Below are positions 22,838-33,252 of a stretch of DNA of 64,000 bases, piece after piece. This DNA comes from Orychophragmus violaceus (taxonomy: Eukaryota; Streptophyta; Magnoliopsida; Brassicales; Brassicaceae). How positions within the stretch are numbered: position 1 is the first letter of the stretch; every line of letters starts with the position of its first letter. The position numbers and the translations under genes were made by a program. Location: contig CM058233.1 of assembly GCA_030180135.1 (NCBI GenBank), positions 22,537,166 through 22,601,165 of the forward strand. Reading direction: 5' to 3'. The notes under the pieces were generated by a model. The model had not been told where the DNA came from, did not search any database, and worked only from the letters and a program-made list of their open reading frames with translations.

Positions 22838-23976
22838 TGTGAGATCCGGGATTCACACTAAGAATTTGTATTCGTGGATTTGGACTTTAGGATATAGAAA
22901 TGGTATAGTTTCCTATGAATCAAAGACTTTATTGAGATTGATCGTCGAGATAGAACAAACACAATCGAAAAGAGAGTACAAAGTATGATGTTCGAGCTCT
23001 CTAGTCGAAGTATTCTAAGTGAGGGTTGGAATATCTTGAATGAGTCGCCACTTCTTCTTTTAAATAGTCTCGACTCTGACCTCTCTGTTATGATATTTTG
23101 GCCTCTCCTTCGTAACGATCCCCGTGATTCTCGCGGATCAGTTGAACTGGAAAAGACCGAGTCGCTCTACCTCCACGTTGTCTCCTGCCGAGCTCGAGCT
23201 CGATCGCCTCTTACTTCGGCATCGCTTGGGCCTTGTCAAAGTGTCATTCGTTTGGGCCCAACGATTGGATCGGCTCGTCTCTTCGCCTTTGATCCTGGAT
23301 TGGGCTCATCGATACGGGCCTTTGTCTTGTTTGATAATGGGCCGGATTTCCTAGAGGGAAATCCAGTACCAACAACAGCCCCCCAGCCCATTGATTTCGA
23401 GAAGTCGAGGTTAATGGGCGGTAGACGTTTTCGGGAAGACGCGCGCGTGTCTCGGGTGTTGGAAAATCTAATGATTACTCTCGCCCCATCCGTAGATCTT
23501 GTTGCGATCCAATGGTCAAGGACGGGCGCGTGGGACGAGCTGGACTGCTTTTTAGCGCGTCAGCAATCGTGGTGTGTATTTGTTTGAGAATTTAATCTCC
23601 CACCGTGGATCTGGTCGATCGTCGACGTCTAAGATTCAAGGGTTGTGAAGAGTCTTTTCTGGCTCGTTCTTTTGATGACGTGATCTAATTACTGCGCTTT
23701 CGCAGCCGTTGATCTCAAATCAACGGTTCAAGCAAAGGGAGAGCGAGGAGTCCAAACCGTCTCGACTTTCTCAGTAATTAATACGAGACTGGTAGTCGTA
23801 CGGATGATATCGCGCACAATTCCCGCTATAGATAATCATATATATCGTCGAAGGCAGCCTTCTGCCTTCTTACTCTTATTCGGTTTCCTTCTTGCTTAAG
23901 GTTTTTCTCCATATTTCCTCTGTCGTCAGAAGAGTTCTTTCCCAATGATTTTCTGTTCACTTCGGTATATCCTTCC
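22838..23976. mobile_element. Probable LTR fragment of another element
   Basis: Starts TGTGAGATCCGGG and is moderately GC-rich with a run of C in ACAACAGCCCCCCAGCCC (23371-23388). A TATA-like ATATATATCG lies near 23842, and CCGTTGAT/ATCAACGG at 23706-23726 forms a perfect small hairpin. It runs directly into an LTR-R internal domain lacking its primer-binding site, so its own 3' end is probably missing. The 200-codon frame at 22985-23587 has no recognisable domain. Confidence 0.4.
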
Positions 23977-24952
23977 TTATTTCCTAGGACGATGCTCTTT
24001 TGATTGGTGACTTGCTAGGGCAAGTGCACCAAGGATGGCACTTAGTCTTGGGCAGTCTTTGAGAACAAGTCCAATGGGAAGTACTTTTCAGCTGAGTATG
24101 GGATCAGTTGGAAGGTCGTATGTTTCAGCCGAGTATGGGCTCGGTTGGGAGATTAGTTCCCGGATTTGGATCAAGGTCGCAAGACGGTGTCGAGGTGAAC
24201 CGGAAGGCACAATCACGGGAAGGTGGTTGGCCGAACCGGGAGGGACCTGGGGTGAACCGGAGGGAGCAATCACAGGAAGTGGTTGGCCTAACCGGGAGGG
24301 ACCTGGAGGAGAACCGCGTTGGCTCAAAAGACAAGGTGTCCTGCCAACCCGGGAAGGACCTAAAGGGGATGGAATCAGTTGGGGCTGACAACCAATCCTC
24401 TAGAACTCCGCACCGAAGGGTACCACTTGCAGAAACAATGGAAGCGCACTTTGGTAGTGTAGAAAGCAAGTAAGGTATGTGCGAAGTGCAACGGCGGGGA
24501 CATAGGAGCCTAAAGCTGTTTGCAAGATGAGGGGAAGGAAAGTGACAATGAAAGACCAATGAATTGCTTCCATTGTAAAGCAGTAATCAGAAGTAAAACG
24601 TGGAAGTGAAAGTCGAACGGTAAAAGCTAAGCGCTAACCGAAGACACCACGGGTTTACGAACTGGTTAGGGACATTGGCGTGGCCGAGTCCTATAGTGCA
24701 ATCTGGTCAGTCACTGAACCCCACTTCCTTGAATGTATTCTGGGAATTACGTTTGGGGAAAAGGGTTAGGTTGCTTGCATTTGGAATGCGTAAGGACCTT
24801 AACCGAGGTCGAGTCCTGGAGGGAACAAAGGTCTGAGGTCGATTCCTACGAGGAACAAAAGACCTGATTATGATCTAGTAAGAGATTTACTAAGATCAGG
24901 AAAACATCTTGATTCGGATTCGAGGACGAATCCCTTTTAAGGGGGGTAGACT
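23977..24952 (+). mobile_element. LTR-R internal domain 1
   Basis: Lacks the primer-binding site: the domain begins at TTATTTCCTAGGACG, fused to an unrelated LTR fragment. It carries two tandem 57/56-bp units beginning GGTGAACCGG (24194-24306) and ends in the polypurine tract AAGGGGGGTAGA before the LTR. Confidence 0.85.
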
Positions 24953-25070
24953 TGTAGTACCCGCAAACCGGGATACTAACCCTACCCTAGACATTTGGGG
25001 GAAAAGGAACGGACCGGAACATGGACAAGAGTCTAATGGACTAAGAGAAGGGTTCCGTTGCCTAGAAAAG

Positions 25071-25245
25071 AAGCTAAGCTCAGCTCAACGGCAGCTTAGC
25101 AAAGAGGAGACGAGCTGAACCAAGAGTGTTCAGCTGAAACGAGCTGAACAGTCCAGCTGGTCAGCTAGGTCAGCTGGCAATCAGCTCAACTCAGCTAGCT
25201 TGAGTGATCAAGTGTTGGGTCAGCTGATCAGCTAGTGACACTAGC
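25071..25245. promoter_or_regulatory. AGCT cluster upstream of the LTR TATA box
   Basis: I count 16 AGCT tetramers in about 190 bp, mostly as CAGCT or AGCTG, ending about 100 bp before the TATA box. The block recurs in the other LTR-R copies and subfamilies (e.g. 33741-33905, 40310-40490, 53765-53940). Its position in U3 suggests promoter function, but that is inference. Confidence 0.6.
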
Positions 25246-25349
25246 TGACCAAGGGACACCATGGCGAATGGGCACCATGGAAGGTTGCACCCATTCGGAC
25301 AACACTTGCAACTCTTCTCCTTGGGCAGTTATGGGGCGATTTTGAGGGC

Positions 25350-25357
25350 TATAAATA
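25350..25357 (+). promoter_or_regulatory. TATA box of LTR 1
   Basis: TATAAATA in the context GGGCTATAAATAGACCC. The same box recurs in the other LTRs that retain U3, including 34018, 45099, 48250, 51069 and 54041 on the plus strand and 37458, 40205 and 62628 on the minus strand. Confidence 0.8.
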
Positions 25358-27411
25358 GACCCAAATGCCCATTTTCGCACACAACATTTCCTGGGGAAAA
25401 GCCCAGAAACTCTCTAAGGCGCAGGCCATGGAAACCGAGAATAAGAGAGTGAGATTTTTGCCGGGAAACTTCAGGGAAATGACCGGCGATCATAGAGCGT
25501 ATGATGGTTGTTGCAGGCGATCAAGATCGTCTATCATGGCTGGAAAATAGCCAAGGATCACGGCAACCAACCACCATTTTCCGAGGTGAATGATCGGTTC
25601 TAAGGAACGAACCGCGACCGCGGCTCAGTCGCTTGGTCGGCGGTTGATCGGAGGAATAATATAGAAGTGTCTTTCTCTTCATCCTTTCTAAATTAGAACC
25701 GGTTTTGAGACTAAGGAAATGGCCGAGATCGGGTTAGTTTCCTTGGAGGAAACACAAACGGCCATGGTCAAGTTGTTAACCGCGAAGTTGGTTAGTCGCG
25801 GGTTAACCCGCGCAAGTGGCCGTGCATGAATGAGACGGTTGAGGCCGATCGAACGGTGCGTTCCAGAGAACGTTGACCGAAGATTGGCAAACCGCTCACG
25901 GTGGTTCATTGAACTCGGGTTGACGGGACTAGACTGACGGGCGGTTGAGCGGGACGACGGGGCTTACGGGACGATCTCACCGTACGCGGTTGATTGGGTC
26001 TGTTCGCTAAACGTCACAACCGTTCGCTAACCAACGTGTCCGTTCGTGGATCACGGTACATACGTGGTCGCATGGGTCTACGATCGCGATACGACCAAGC
26101 CTGGCTCGGTACGACTCAAACGATCGAGAGACGGACATACGTTCGCGAACTACTCTCGGCAGAGAGAACACGTCAGACTGATCGGCTGGATGAACGGATC
26201 GTTGAACTAGTCGGACGCGGTGGAAGGATCGCGGCAGAATGTACACGGCCTAGCGCATGGTCGCGACTGTTCATGGGCAGTTGCGTCTGTTCGCGAAAGG
26301 TCGCGTCTGTCCACGGTCTGACGTAACCAACCGTCGGGCGATCGCAAGACGTCTCGGGATGACAGCCCGTTTCCATAGGACGTGCGCAACAACCGCAGGA
26401 CGGTTAAGCGCGTCCGCAAGGCTGTTCGCTACGCTCGCGGTGGATACATGGTGACCGTGGATCGATTGTTCACGATTGCGGCAGGACGATCGCGCGGGAC
26501 GTTCGCGGCAGACGGATCGCGGAAAAATGACCGCGGCAAAATGACCGCGGCAGACGGACCGCGGGAGAACGATCGCGACAGGATGATCGCGGCAGGATGG
26601 TCGCGGCAGACTGATCGTGATCCAAGCGGATGGTCGCGACTGTTCGCGGACAGTCGTGCCTTTTCGCGAAAGGTTGCGTTTAATTGCGGTTTGACGTAAC
26701 CGACCGACGGTACGAACCCAAGGATTAGACCATCCACGGAAATGATCGAGAGGATCTTTCCAACCTTGTACCGATCGTTAGGGCTGGCAATACTAAGGAA
26801 AACCAGTCATGAACTGGTTATACCTAAAGGACTAAGATCGGTCTAAGAGCAAAGGCGAGCTAAGGAATGATCGAGATGAAAAGGTGGTCAAAGGAAGGAA
26901 CTAGAAGACCTCTCTTGCGCCTTGTCATGTGGGGATTGTTGGTTGAATGACTTGGTACAAGGGAGGTATGTTCCATGAGTTCGATGAACGGACGGGTTAA
27001 GCTGGACGTCGAGCTAGCCTCACACCGGCTTCACTAAAAGGCTAAGGTACGAGTTCAATTACTTGAATGATCTAAGGATTGGTTAAATCGGAATAGGTTG
27101 AACGGAAGAATCTAAGCAAGACTTAGGTTGTTAGAATGGTTAAAAGGGAATTGAAACCTCGAAATAGTTTTGAGAAAACTAAGTAAAGTTATAAGAGGTT
27201 CTTGAACGGATCGTTCTTTTGAAGAACGATGTAAATGTTAAGTAAGGATTTCCGCTGCGTATTATTAAGTATGAAGGATCTAAGACTAGAAGTCAATAGA
27301 AAGATCCGAGGAATACTTAATCTTAAAGAAAATTTTAACAAGGACGTATTTTCGGACTGGGTTCGATAGTGGCAATCCGTCCCGGCCCTATGGCCGGGAT
27401 AGGCCTTGTCA

Positions 27412-28406
27412 AGTTGGTATCAGAGCGGAGTTATTTCCTAGGATGATGCTCTTTTGATTGGTGACTTGCTAAGACAAGTGCACCAAGGATGGCACTTAGT
27501 CTTGGGCAGTCTTTGAAAACAAGTCCAATGGGAAGTACTTTTCAGCTGAGTATGGGATCAGTTGGAAGGTCGTATGTTTCAGCCGAGTATGGGCTCGGTT
27601 GGGAGATTAGTTCCCGGATTTGGATCAAGGTCGCAAGACGGTGTCGAGGTGAACCGGAAGGCACAATCACGGGAAGGTGGTTGGCCGAACCAGGAGGGAC
27701 CTGGGGTGAACCGGAGGGAGCAATCACAGGAAGTGGTTGGCCTAACCGGGAGGGACCTGGAGGAGAACCGCGTTGGCTCAAAAGACAAGGTGTCCTGCCA
27801 ACCCGGGAAGGACCTAAAGGGGATGGAATCAGTTGGGGCTGACAACCAATCCTCTAGAACTCCGCACCGAAGGGTACCACTTGCAGAAACAATGGAAGCG
27901 CACTTTTGTAGTGTAGAAAGCAAGTAAGGTATGTGCGAAGTGCAACGGCGGGGACATAGGAGCCTAAAGCTGTTTGTAAGATGAGGGGAAGGAAAGTGAT
28001 AATGAAAGACCAATGAATTGCTTCCATTGTAAATCAGTAATCAGAAGTAAAACGTGGAAGTGAAAGTCGGACGGTAAAAGCTAAGCGCTAACCGAAGACA
28101 CCACGGGTTTACGAACTGGTTAGGGACATTGGCGTGGCCGAGTCCTATAGTGCAATCTGGTCAGTCACTGAACCCCACTTCCTTGAATATATTCTGGGAA
28201 TTACGTTTGGGGAAAAGGGTTAGGTTGCTTGCATTTGGAATGCGTAAGGACCTTAACCGAGGTCGAGTCCTGGAGGGAACAAAGGCCCGAGGTCGAGTCC
28301 TACGAGGAACAAAAGACCTGATTATGATCTAGTAAGAGATTTACTAAGATCAGGAAAACATCTTGATTCGGATTCGAGGACGAATCCCTTTTAAGGGGGG
28401 TAGACT
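27412..28406 (+). mobile_element. LTR-R internal domain 2, full length (995 bp)
   Basis: Reference copy. AGT, then TGGTATCAGAGC (27415-27426), a 12-base primer-binding site for initiator-Met tRNA. It ends with AAGGGGGGTAGACT, a polypurine tract. There is no protease, reverse transcriptase, integrase or clear gag. A possible trace of a gag zinc knuckle is CFHCKA in one plus frame near 28020, but it stops soon after. Frames of 117, 121 and 144 codons overlap on both strands and contain the GC-rich 57/56-bp tandem units, so I do not call them genes. Any replication would need proteins from another element. Confidence 0.9.
27415..27426 (+). promoter_or_regulatory. Primer-binding site, initiator-Met tRNA type
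   Basis: TGGTATCAGAGC, three bases after the LTR end. It also occurs before internal domains at 43711, 49681 and 52642 (plus) and, inverted, at 38842-38853, 42812-42823 and 56767-56778. Confidence 0.9.
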
Positions 28407-28504
28407 TGTAGTACCCGCAAACCGGTATACTAACCCTACCCTAGACATTTGGGGGAAAAGGAACGGACCGGAACATGGACAAGAGTCTAATGGACTAAGA
28501 GAAG
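28407..28504 (+). mobile_element. LTR-R LTR 2, first part
   Basis: The first 98 bp of an LTR, cut at AGAAG by the gag-only retrotransposon and resuming at 33714. Confidence 0.9.
28500..28504. repeat. 5-bp target duplication AGAAG, left
   Basis: AGAAG precedes the 5' LTR and AGAAG at 33714-33718 follows the 3' LTR. Other LTR-R copies read GAGAAGGGTTCCG uninterrupted at this place, confirming the pre-insertion sequence. Confidence 0.95.
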
Positions 28505-29719
28505 TGATGAGGTCATCAGAACCAAACCAAACCAGGCGCTGACTGACTCAATCACTGACTCAACCACTACGTCAAGCATCGCAAGGATACTTAGAGAAAT
28601 CAAAGCCACGATGAGTTCTGATCCAATACAAGGCATAGGATTGATTATACATCCAACAATCAATCCTAAGAAGACATATGACCCAGGAGGTATCATAACA
28701 CATGGAGAAGAGATTATGGAGCCGAGAAGATCTAACAAGGCATATGAGCTTATCTTAGCTCAAGAGGAGACCAAGGTCAAGACATCTAGATCAGCCCATC
28801 ATCAGCACACCACTAAGGAGAATCATCCCCAAAAGATGACACAAGAAGAAGATACTAAAAAGGAGCTAACCATATGTAGCATCACAACTAGCTCAGCGGA
28901 TAACTCAACGACTAGCTCAGCAGACTTGCCAATTATGGAGCCATACAAGTTTGGAAGGTCAATTCAGCACCAAACCTTTACCTATCAAAACTACAGTGTT
29001 TTGAGCTCCTGTCCATCAAGTCCAGACGTCCTTAGCTGCACAAGACCACACAAGATTCTCCATAACTTCAAGAAGTCATACTTACCATTTTTGGAGAAGA
29101 AAGAGATCAAACACCAACGGCTTTTTTCCAAGAATAAAAGCTGCGACTTCTATGTCCATAAAGATGTTCCACAGATCCTCACTTATCCCTTGAAACCATC
29201 CAGATACAAAGGAACAATCAAGAGCATGGATCCTTACCAAAATCGGCCTAACGGCTAGTTTCCTCTAAAATAGCGATTTCTTGTTCAAGGTCAATATGAC
29301 CGTTAGTTTATGTCCTATAAAGTCTCATTGTATTGTTCATTTTTAAATCAACTTTCAATCAACTAAGTTTATACAAAAGAATTCAGTTTCTTCTTTTCAA
29401 AGAGTGTCTTTGAAGTTTCGTGTCTTAGGATTCATTTGTGTGATTCAAGTGTCTCCAAAGATTATTGGATTAGGATTGCTTGTGTGACTCAAGCAGTACT
29501 GATTCACCACCGATTGAGAGAGTCAATCAGCCCATCGAACAAGCGAGTTGTTCATCATCATCCATTCATCTGATTCAACAGGAGAGAGCGTCAAAGCCAG
29601 CCTGTTCAATCCCATCCCCTTGCACACGACCATCCCTTGAGCAACAGGAGAGAGCGACATAGCCAGCCTGTTTCTTCCATCAATCACCTTGTGAGGCTCC
29701 ATCTTTGAGTCTTGCATCA
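28505..29719 (+). repeat. 5' LTR of the gag-only element
   Basis: 1215 bp. U3 (to about 29345) contains the same coding stretch that ends the gag frame in the 3' LTR (here an orphan frame ending at 29258). TATAAAG follows at 29316. U5 has a near-duplicate of about 31 bp beginning CAACAGGAGAGAGCG (near 29577 and 29643). Confidence 0.95.
29316..29322 (+). promoter_or_regulatory. TATA box in 5' LTR of gag-only element
   Basis: TATAAAG, about 60 bp after the stop codon of the U3-encoded frame. The matching site in the 3' LTR is 33310-33316. It implies a transcript start near 29345-29350. Confidence 0.65.
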
Positions 29720-29721
29720 TC

Positions 29722-29734
29722 TGGTATCAGAGCC
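29722..29734 (+). promoter_or_regulatory. Primer-binding site of gag-only element
   Basis: TGGTATCAGAGCC, 13 bases complementary to the 3' end of initiator-Met tRNA, two bases after the 5' LTR. Confidence 0.9.
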
Positions 29735-30450
29735 GAAAGGTTCCTAATCAGGTGTATCTATCCTTTACCTTTCGGTTATTGCATCTAGTTTTGTTTCATT
29801 TCATTTTAAAATAAAAACCTATAAAAATTGTTTTCATTTTCATATATTTCTCTGATTTTGTTTGCATCTAAAAAAAAAAAAAAAACCCCATAAAAATCTT
29901 TTGTTTTGCATTTGTTCATCTATTTCATTCTTTGTTTCGTTTTGCATCTTAAATAAAAAAAAAAGTTTGTTTTGTGTTTCTCTTAATTTTTATTTCTCTG
30001 TTCTTAGTTTGTTTCAAAAGGTTAACAAAAAAAAAAAAAAAAAAGAGTTTCCATTGTTTTGAATTGATTTCTTAAACCCAAAAAAAAAAAAAAGGTGTTA
30101 TTTCCATATTAGTTTTAATTCGAAAGTTTTTTTTAAAAAAAAGTATTGTTTCCTTTTGTGTTTTATTTCCATTCAAATTTTGAATCAAGCAATCCTTTCC
30201 ATATTTTTAGAAGTCATACAATCCTGTTTCCTGTTTTGAAGGGATTTAAACCGAGTTTCCTAAAAACTAGTTTTCTAAGTTTCTCAAACTCCTTTAAACC
30301 GAGTTTAACTTGAAAACCAGTAGCTCTTGATTTCAATAAGGATTTTACAAGTATCAAACCGTGCTGGACATAGTTCAATACTTAAGTATTTCAAGAACAT
30401 ATTAATACACTGGTTTTGTGCATTGTCAGGAACTAACTCAAAGGAAAAAC
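29735..30450 (+). other. Untranslated leader of the gag-only element
   Basis: A stretch of T-rich sequence with A runs and no open frame of note. TTGTGCATTGTCAG just before 30430 looks like a splice acceptor, so a leader intron is possible; the donor is not obvious. Confidence 0.5.
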
Positions 30451-33252
30451 ATGGAAGAAGAAGAATCATGTGGAGACAATTGGAGTGAGGATGAAGAGAG
30501 CCTACTCTGCTCAGACAAGGAGACAGAGTATGAGACACCACCATGGCCAGGAGATGATGCCTCTGAATATGGGTATGATTCAGATGGTGACTCAGGCTGT
30601 GATCATGAGCCGCAGCACAAGGAGCTACACACTACAACCTCACCTTGGAGTCGGCTCTGCATGGAGACCAGTGAGGAAAGTGAAGATTCAGAAGCAGACA
30701 TGCATGGAGAGTCTCACCCACCTAGGCACAAGAGCGCATTCAAAACCCATGGAGTTACTTCATACCATGTACTAGCTCAACGTCAGTCCACTGATACAAG
30801 GAAAGCTACAGCCCAACAAGCAAGCACAAGGCAACCGACCACCAGAACAAGAGGTTCCCTGATGTTTTCAGGAAGAAGCAGTAACCCTGAAGCCTACTTG
30901 CAATGGGAAAGCAACATGGAGCAATGGTTACAAGCTAACAAAGTTCCCAAAGAAAGGAGGCTAGTACAAGCTGTCTCAGCCTTCACAGGAAAGGCTTATG
31001 AATGGTGGCTAAAGGAGAGCACGCCAACCATCCTTAAGAAGCCAATACTGGATTGGAGAGATCTCAAGACCAGGATGAAAAAGGAATTTGTGGAGAAACT
31101 TCAAACCACCACCAAGAGAGTGAATATTGCATCCGAAGCACAAGCTGATCCTAAGCCCAAGTCTGATTGCTATCAAGAATCTATGGCGACTCTTGAAGCA
31201 AGGCAGGATCAGCAATGGCAGAAGATCATGGATATGTTGCACCCAAAGAAACCAGAGAAGAAGCAAGAGCAGAAACAGAGCCGCGAAGCTTCACCCAATG
31301 CAACCGGACCTAGCTTTGATGCATCACTCAAGCTGCTAGACATGCCAACACAAGGTAAGTGTTCTAACCTTGTAAATTCCAAAGAGCCAACATGTTATAG
31401 GTGCCATAGAAGAGGGCATTTTGCTACAAATTGTCCCTCTAGGAAGTTGATCAAAGATATAACATCAGAGTTGAAATTGGAAGTAACTGACACAAATGAT
31501 GACTTTGTGCAATCTGATATTTTAATTTCCAATTCAAGACTCATGCACTTGTCTTTGCCAAAGAGTTTTGATCCAGGAATAAGACAAGAAGAAGAGCACA
31601 CAAGTCAAGAAGACATCAAGCGTGAGGTGAAAGCAAACAAGGAGAATATCATGTTCCAATTCACCAAGGAAATCACTGTGAGTTTAAGTTTCAATAAATC
31701 TGTTCCTATAGTTCTAAACTCAGATATAATCCACTTGCTCTTTCCCTTAAGGGTTGACTTAGGTACAGGTCTGATAAAGATCAAGAAGCCAAGGGCAAAA
31801 GGAGTCTTGAAAGAGAGACCAAAACCGAGCCATGTTTCCACACATGAGCCACAAGCAAATCAAAGGCTTGAGTTATATCATGCTTCAACCAAACATGAGG
31901 TTATTTCTGAACTTAAAGTGCCTAACACTGATTGTCAAGCCACTGGTATAATGCACTTGTTTCTTGAGTTAAGTGTTGAGACAGGGATTAGATCTAAGGA
32001 TAAGGCCAAATGGGAGATCAAGGAAGAGCCACCAGACCACAACGAGGACACTACATCAAATAACATTGTGAGTCTTTATTTGATCCACTTCATTTCCCAT
32101 GACTCAACAGCTGTGTTAAAGGATTTGTTAAGCTTACAAGAGGATGAGATATCAGTAGCACATGAAGATGAATCTAAGGAAAATGATTCAAACCGATACT
32201 TATTTGATAAGAAGCCCATAATGCACTTGTTTCGTTGCCAAAGTATTGAGAATATTTCAGGTCTTAAAGAGAGCAAAAGCAAGATAAGCCAAGGAGGCGT
32301 CACACCAGCTCAAAGAAGAGGAGTATCGTTATCCTATCTACTCAAAGAAGAACCACCGGATGTTCAACCACTACATCAGAATCAAAATGATTCCCAAGGT
32401 AATCTTCTAAACCCTCATTCACTTCACTGGACTAACTTGACTTATCTATGTGCAGGTTATCAAGTTTTGAGGTCAAAACTTCTTGAAGAGGGAGGGTATG
32501 ATGAGGTCATCAGAACCAAACCAAACCAGGCGCTGACTGACTCAATCACTGACTCAACCACTACGTCAAGCATCGCAAGGATACTTAGAGAAATCAAAGC
32601 CACGATGAGTTCTGATCCAATACAAGGCATAGGATTGATTATACATCCAACAATCAATCCTAAGAAGACATATGACCCAGGAGGAATCATAACACATGGA
32701 GAAGAGATTATGGAGCCGAGAAGATCTAACAAGGCATATGAGCTTATCTTAGCTCAAGAGGAGACCAAGGTCAAGACATCTAGCTCAGCCCATCATCAGC
32801 ACACCACTAAGGAGAATCATCCCCAAAAGATGACACAAGAAGAAGATACTAAAAAGGAGCTAACCATATGTAGCATCACAACTAGCTCAGCGGATAACTC
32901 AACGACTAGCTCAGCAGACTTGCCAATTATGGAGCCATACAAGTTTGGAAGGTCAATTCAGCACCAAACCTTTACCTATCAAAACTACAGTGTTTTGAGC
33001 TCCTGTCCATCAAGTCCAGACGTCCTTAGCTGCACAAGACCACACAAGATTCTCCATAACTTCAAGAAGTCATACTTACCATTTTTGGAGAAGAAAGAGA
33101 TCAAACACCAACGGCTTCTTTCCAAGAATAAAAGCTGCAACTTCTATGTCCATAAAGATGTTCCACAGATCCTCACTTATCCCTTGAAACCATCCAGATA
33201 CAAAGGAACAATCAAGAGCATGGATCCTTACCAAAATCGGCCTAACGGCTAG
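30451..33252 (+). CDS. Gag-like protein with CCHC knuckle, extending into the 3' LTR
   Basis: A single frame of 933 codons; I chose the ATG at 30451 because the upstream extension to 30418 begins with GTG. The N-terminus (1-130) is acidic. Residues about 135-217 fit a plant retrotransposon gag domain (YLQWESNMEQWL, AYEWWLKES, WRDLKTRMKKEFVEKL). A zinc knuckle CX2CX4HX4C follows, with C315, C318, H323 and C328 (CYRCHRRGHFATNC). Residues about 365-680 hold four or five degenerate repeats around an MHLF-like core, often ending KEEPP. From residue 683 on, the frame crosses the polypurine tract and is encoded by the 3' LTR, stopping at 33252 ahead of the TATA box. The protein would package element RNA as a capsid or nucleocapsid. 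There is no protease or polymerase domain and no frameshift, so it may be made today. Confidence 0.88.
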   Translation: MEEEESCGDNWSEDEESLLCSDKETEYETPPWPGDDASEYGYDSDGDSGCDHEPQHKELHTTTSPWSRLCMETSEESEDSEADMHGESHPPRHKSAFKTHGVTSYHVLAQRQSTDTRKATAQQASTRQPTTRTRGSLMFSGRSSNPEAYLQWESNMEQWLQANKVPKERRLVQAVSAFTGKAYEWWLKESTPTILKKPILDWRDLKTRMKKEFVEKLQTTTKRVNIASEAQADPKPKSDCYQESMATLEARQDQQWQKIMDMLHPKKPEKKQEQKQSREASPNATGPSFDASLKLLDMPTQGKCSNLVNSKEPTCYRCHRRGHFATNCPSRKLIKDITSELKLEVTDTNDDFVQSDILISNSRLMHLSLPKSFDPGIRQEEEHTSQEDIKREVKANKENIMFQFTKEITVSLSFNKSVPIVLNSDIIHLLFPLRVDLGTGLIKIKKPRAKGVLKERPKPSHVSTHEPQANQRLELYHASTKHEVISELKVPNTDCQATGIMHLFLELSVETGIRSKDKAKWEIKEEPPDHNEDTTSNNIVSLYLIHFISHDSTAVLKDLLSLQEDEISVAHEDESKENDSNRYLFDKKPIMHLFRCQSIENISGLKESKSKISQGGVTPAQRRGVSLSYLLKEEPPDVQPLHQNQNDSQGNLLNPHSLHWTNLTYLCAGYQVLRSKLLEEGGYDEVIRTKPNQALTDSITDSTTTSSIARILREIKATMSSDPIQGIGLIIHPTINPKKTYDPGGIITHGEEIMEPRRSNKAYELILAQEETKVKTSSSAHHQHTTKENHPQKMTQEEDTKKELTICSITTSSADNSTTSSADLPIMEPYKFGRSIQHQTFTYQNYSVLSSCPSSPDVLSCTRPHKILHNFKKSYLPFLEKKEIKHQRLLSKNKSCNFYVHKDVPQILTYPLKPSRYKGTIKSMDPYQNRPNG
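32485..32498 (+). promoter_or_regulatory. Polypurine tract of gag-only element
   Basis: GAAGAGGGAGGG plus TA immediately before the 3' LTR; it lies inside the gag frame. Confidence 0.8.

Larger units (their letters stand above)
24953..27411 (+). mobile_element. LTR-R LTR 1, full length (2459 bp), subfamily A
   Basis: Reference copy. It starts TGTAGTACCC after a polypurine tract and ends CCTTGTCA before a primer-binding site. From 5' to 3': a conserved start; an AGCT-rich block (25071-25245); a TATA box (25350-25357); a long transcribed part with a CpG-rich region of GATCGCGGCAG-type units (about 25980-26690); and an AT-richer tail. It has internal domains on both sides, so it belongs to a chain (internal-LTR-internal-LTR) typical of LTR-LTR recombination. 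No protein is encoded: the open frames in the CpG-rich part occur on both strands at once. Confidence 0.9.

Noticed and set aside
22985..23587. 200-codon plus-strand frame as a gene
   Set aside because: No recognisable domain, lies in a probable LTR fragment, and overlaps another open frame of 76 codons.
24035..24559. Overlapping frames of 117, 121 and 144 codons repeated in most LTR-R internal domains
   Set aside because: They are open on both strands at once, contain a GC-rich 57/56-bp tandem unit whose length is near a multiple of three, and show no domain. Their conservation follows from recent copying of the element.
27415..27426. TGGTATCAGAGC as part of a tRNA gene
   Set aside because: It is the complement of a tRNA 3' end at the exact primer-binding position; no cloverleaf can be drawn around it.
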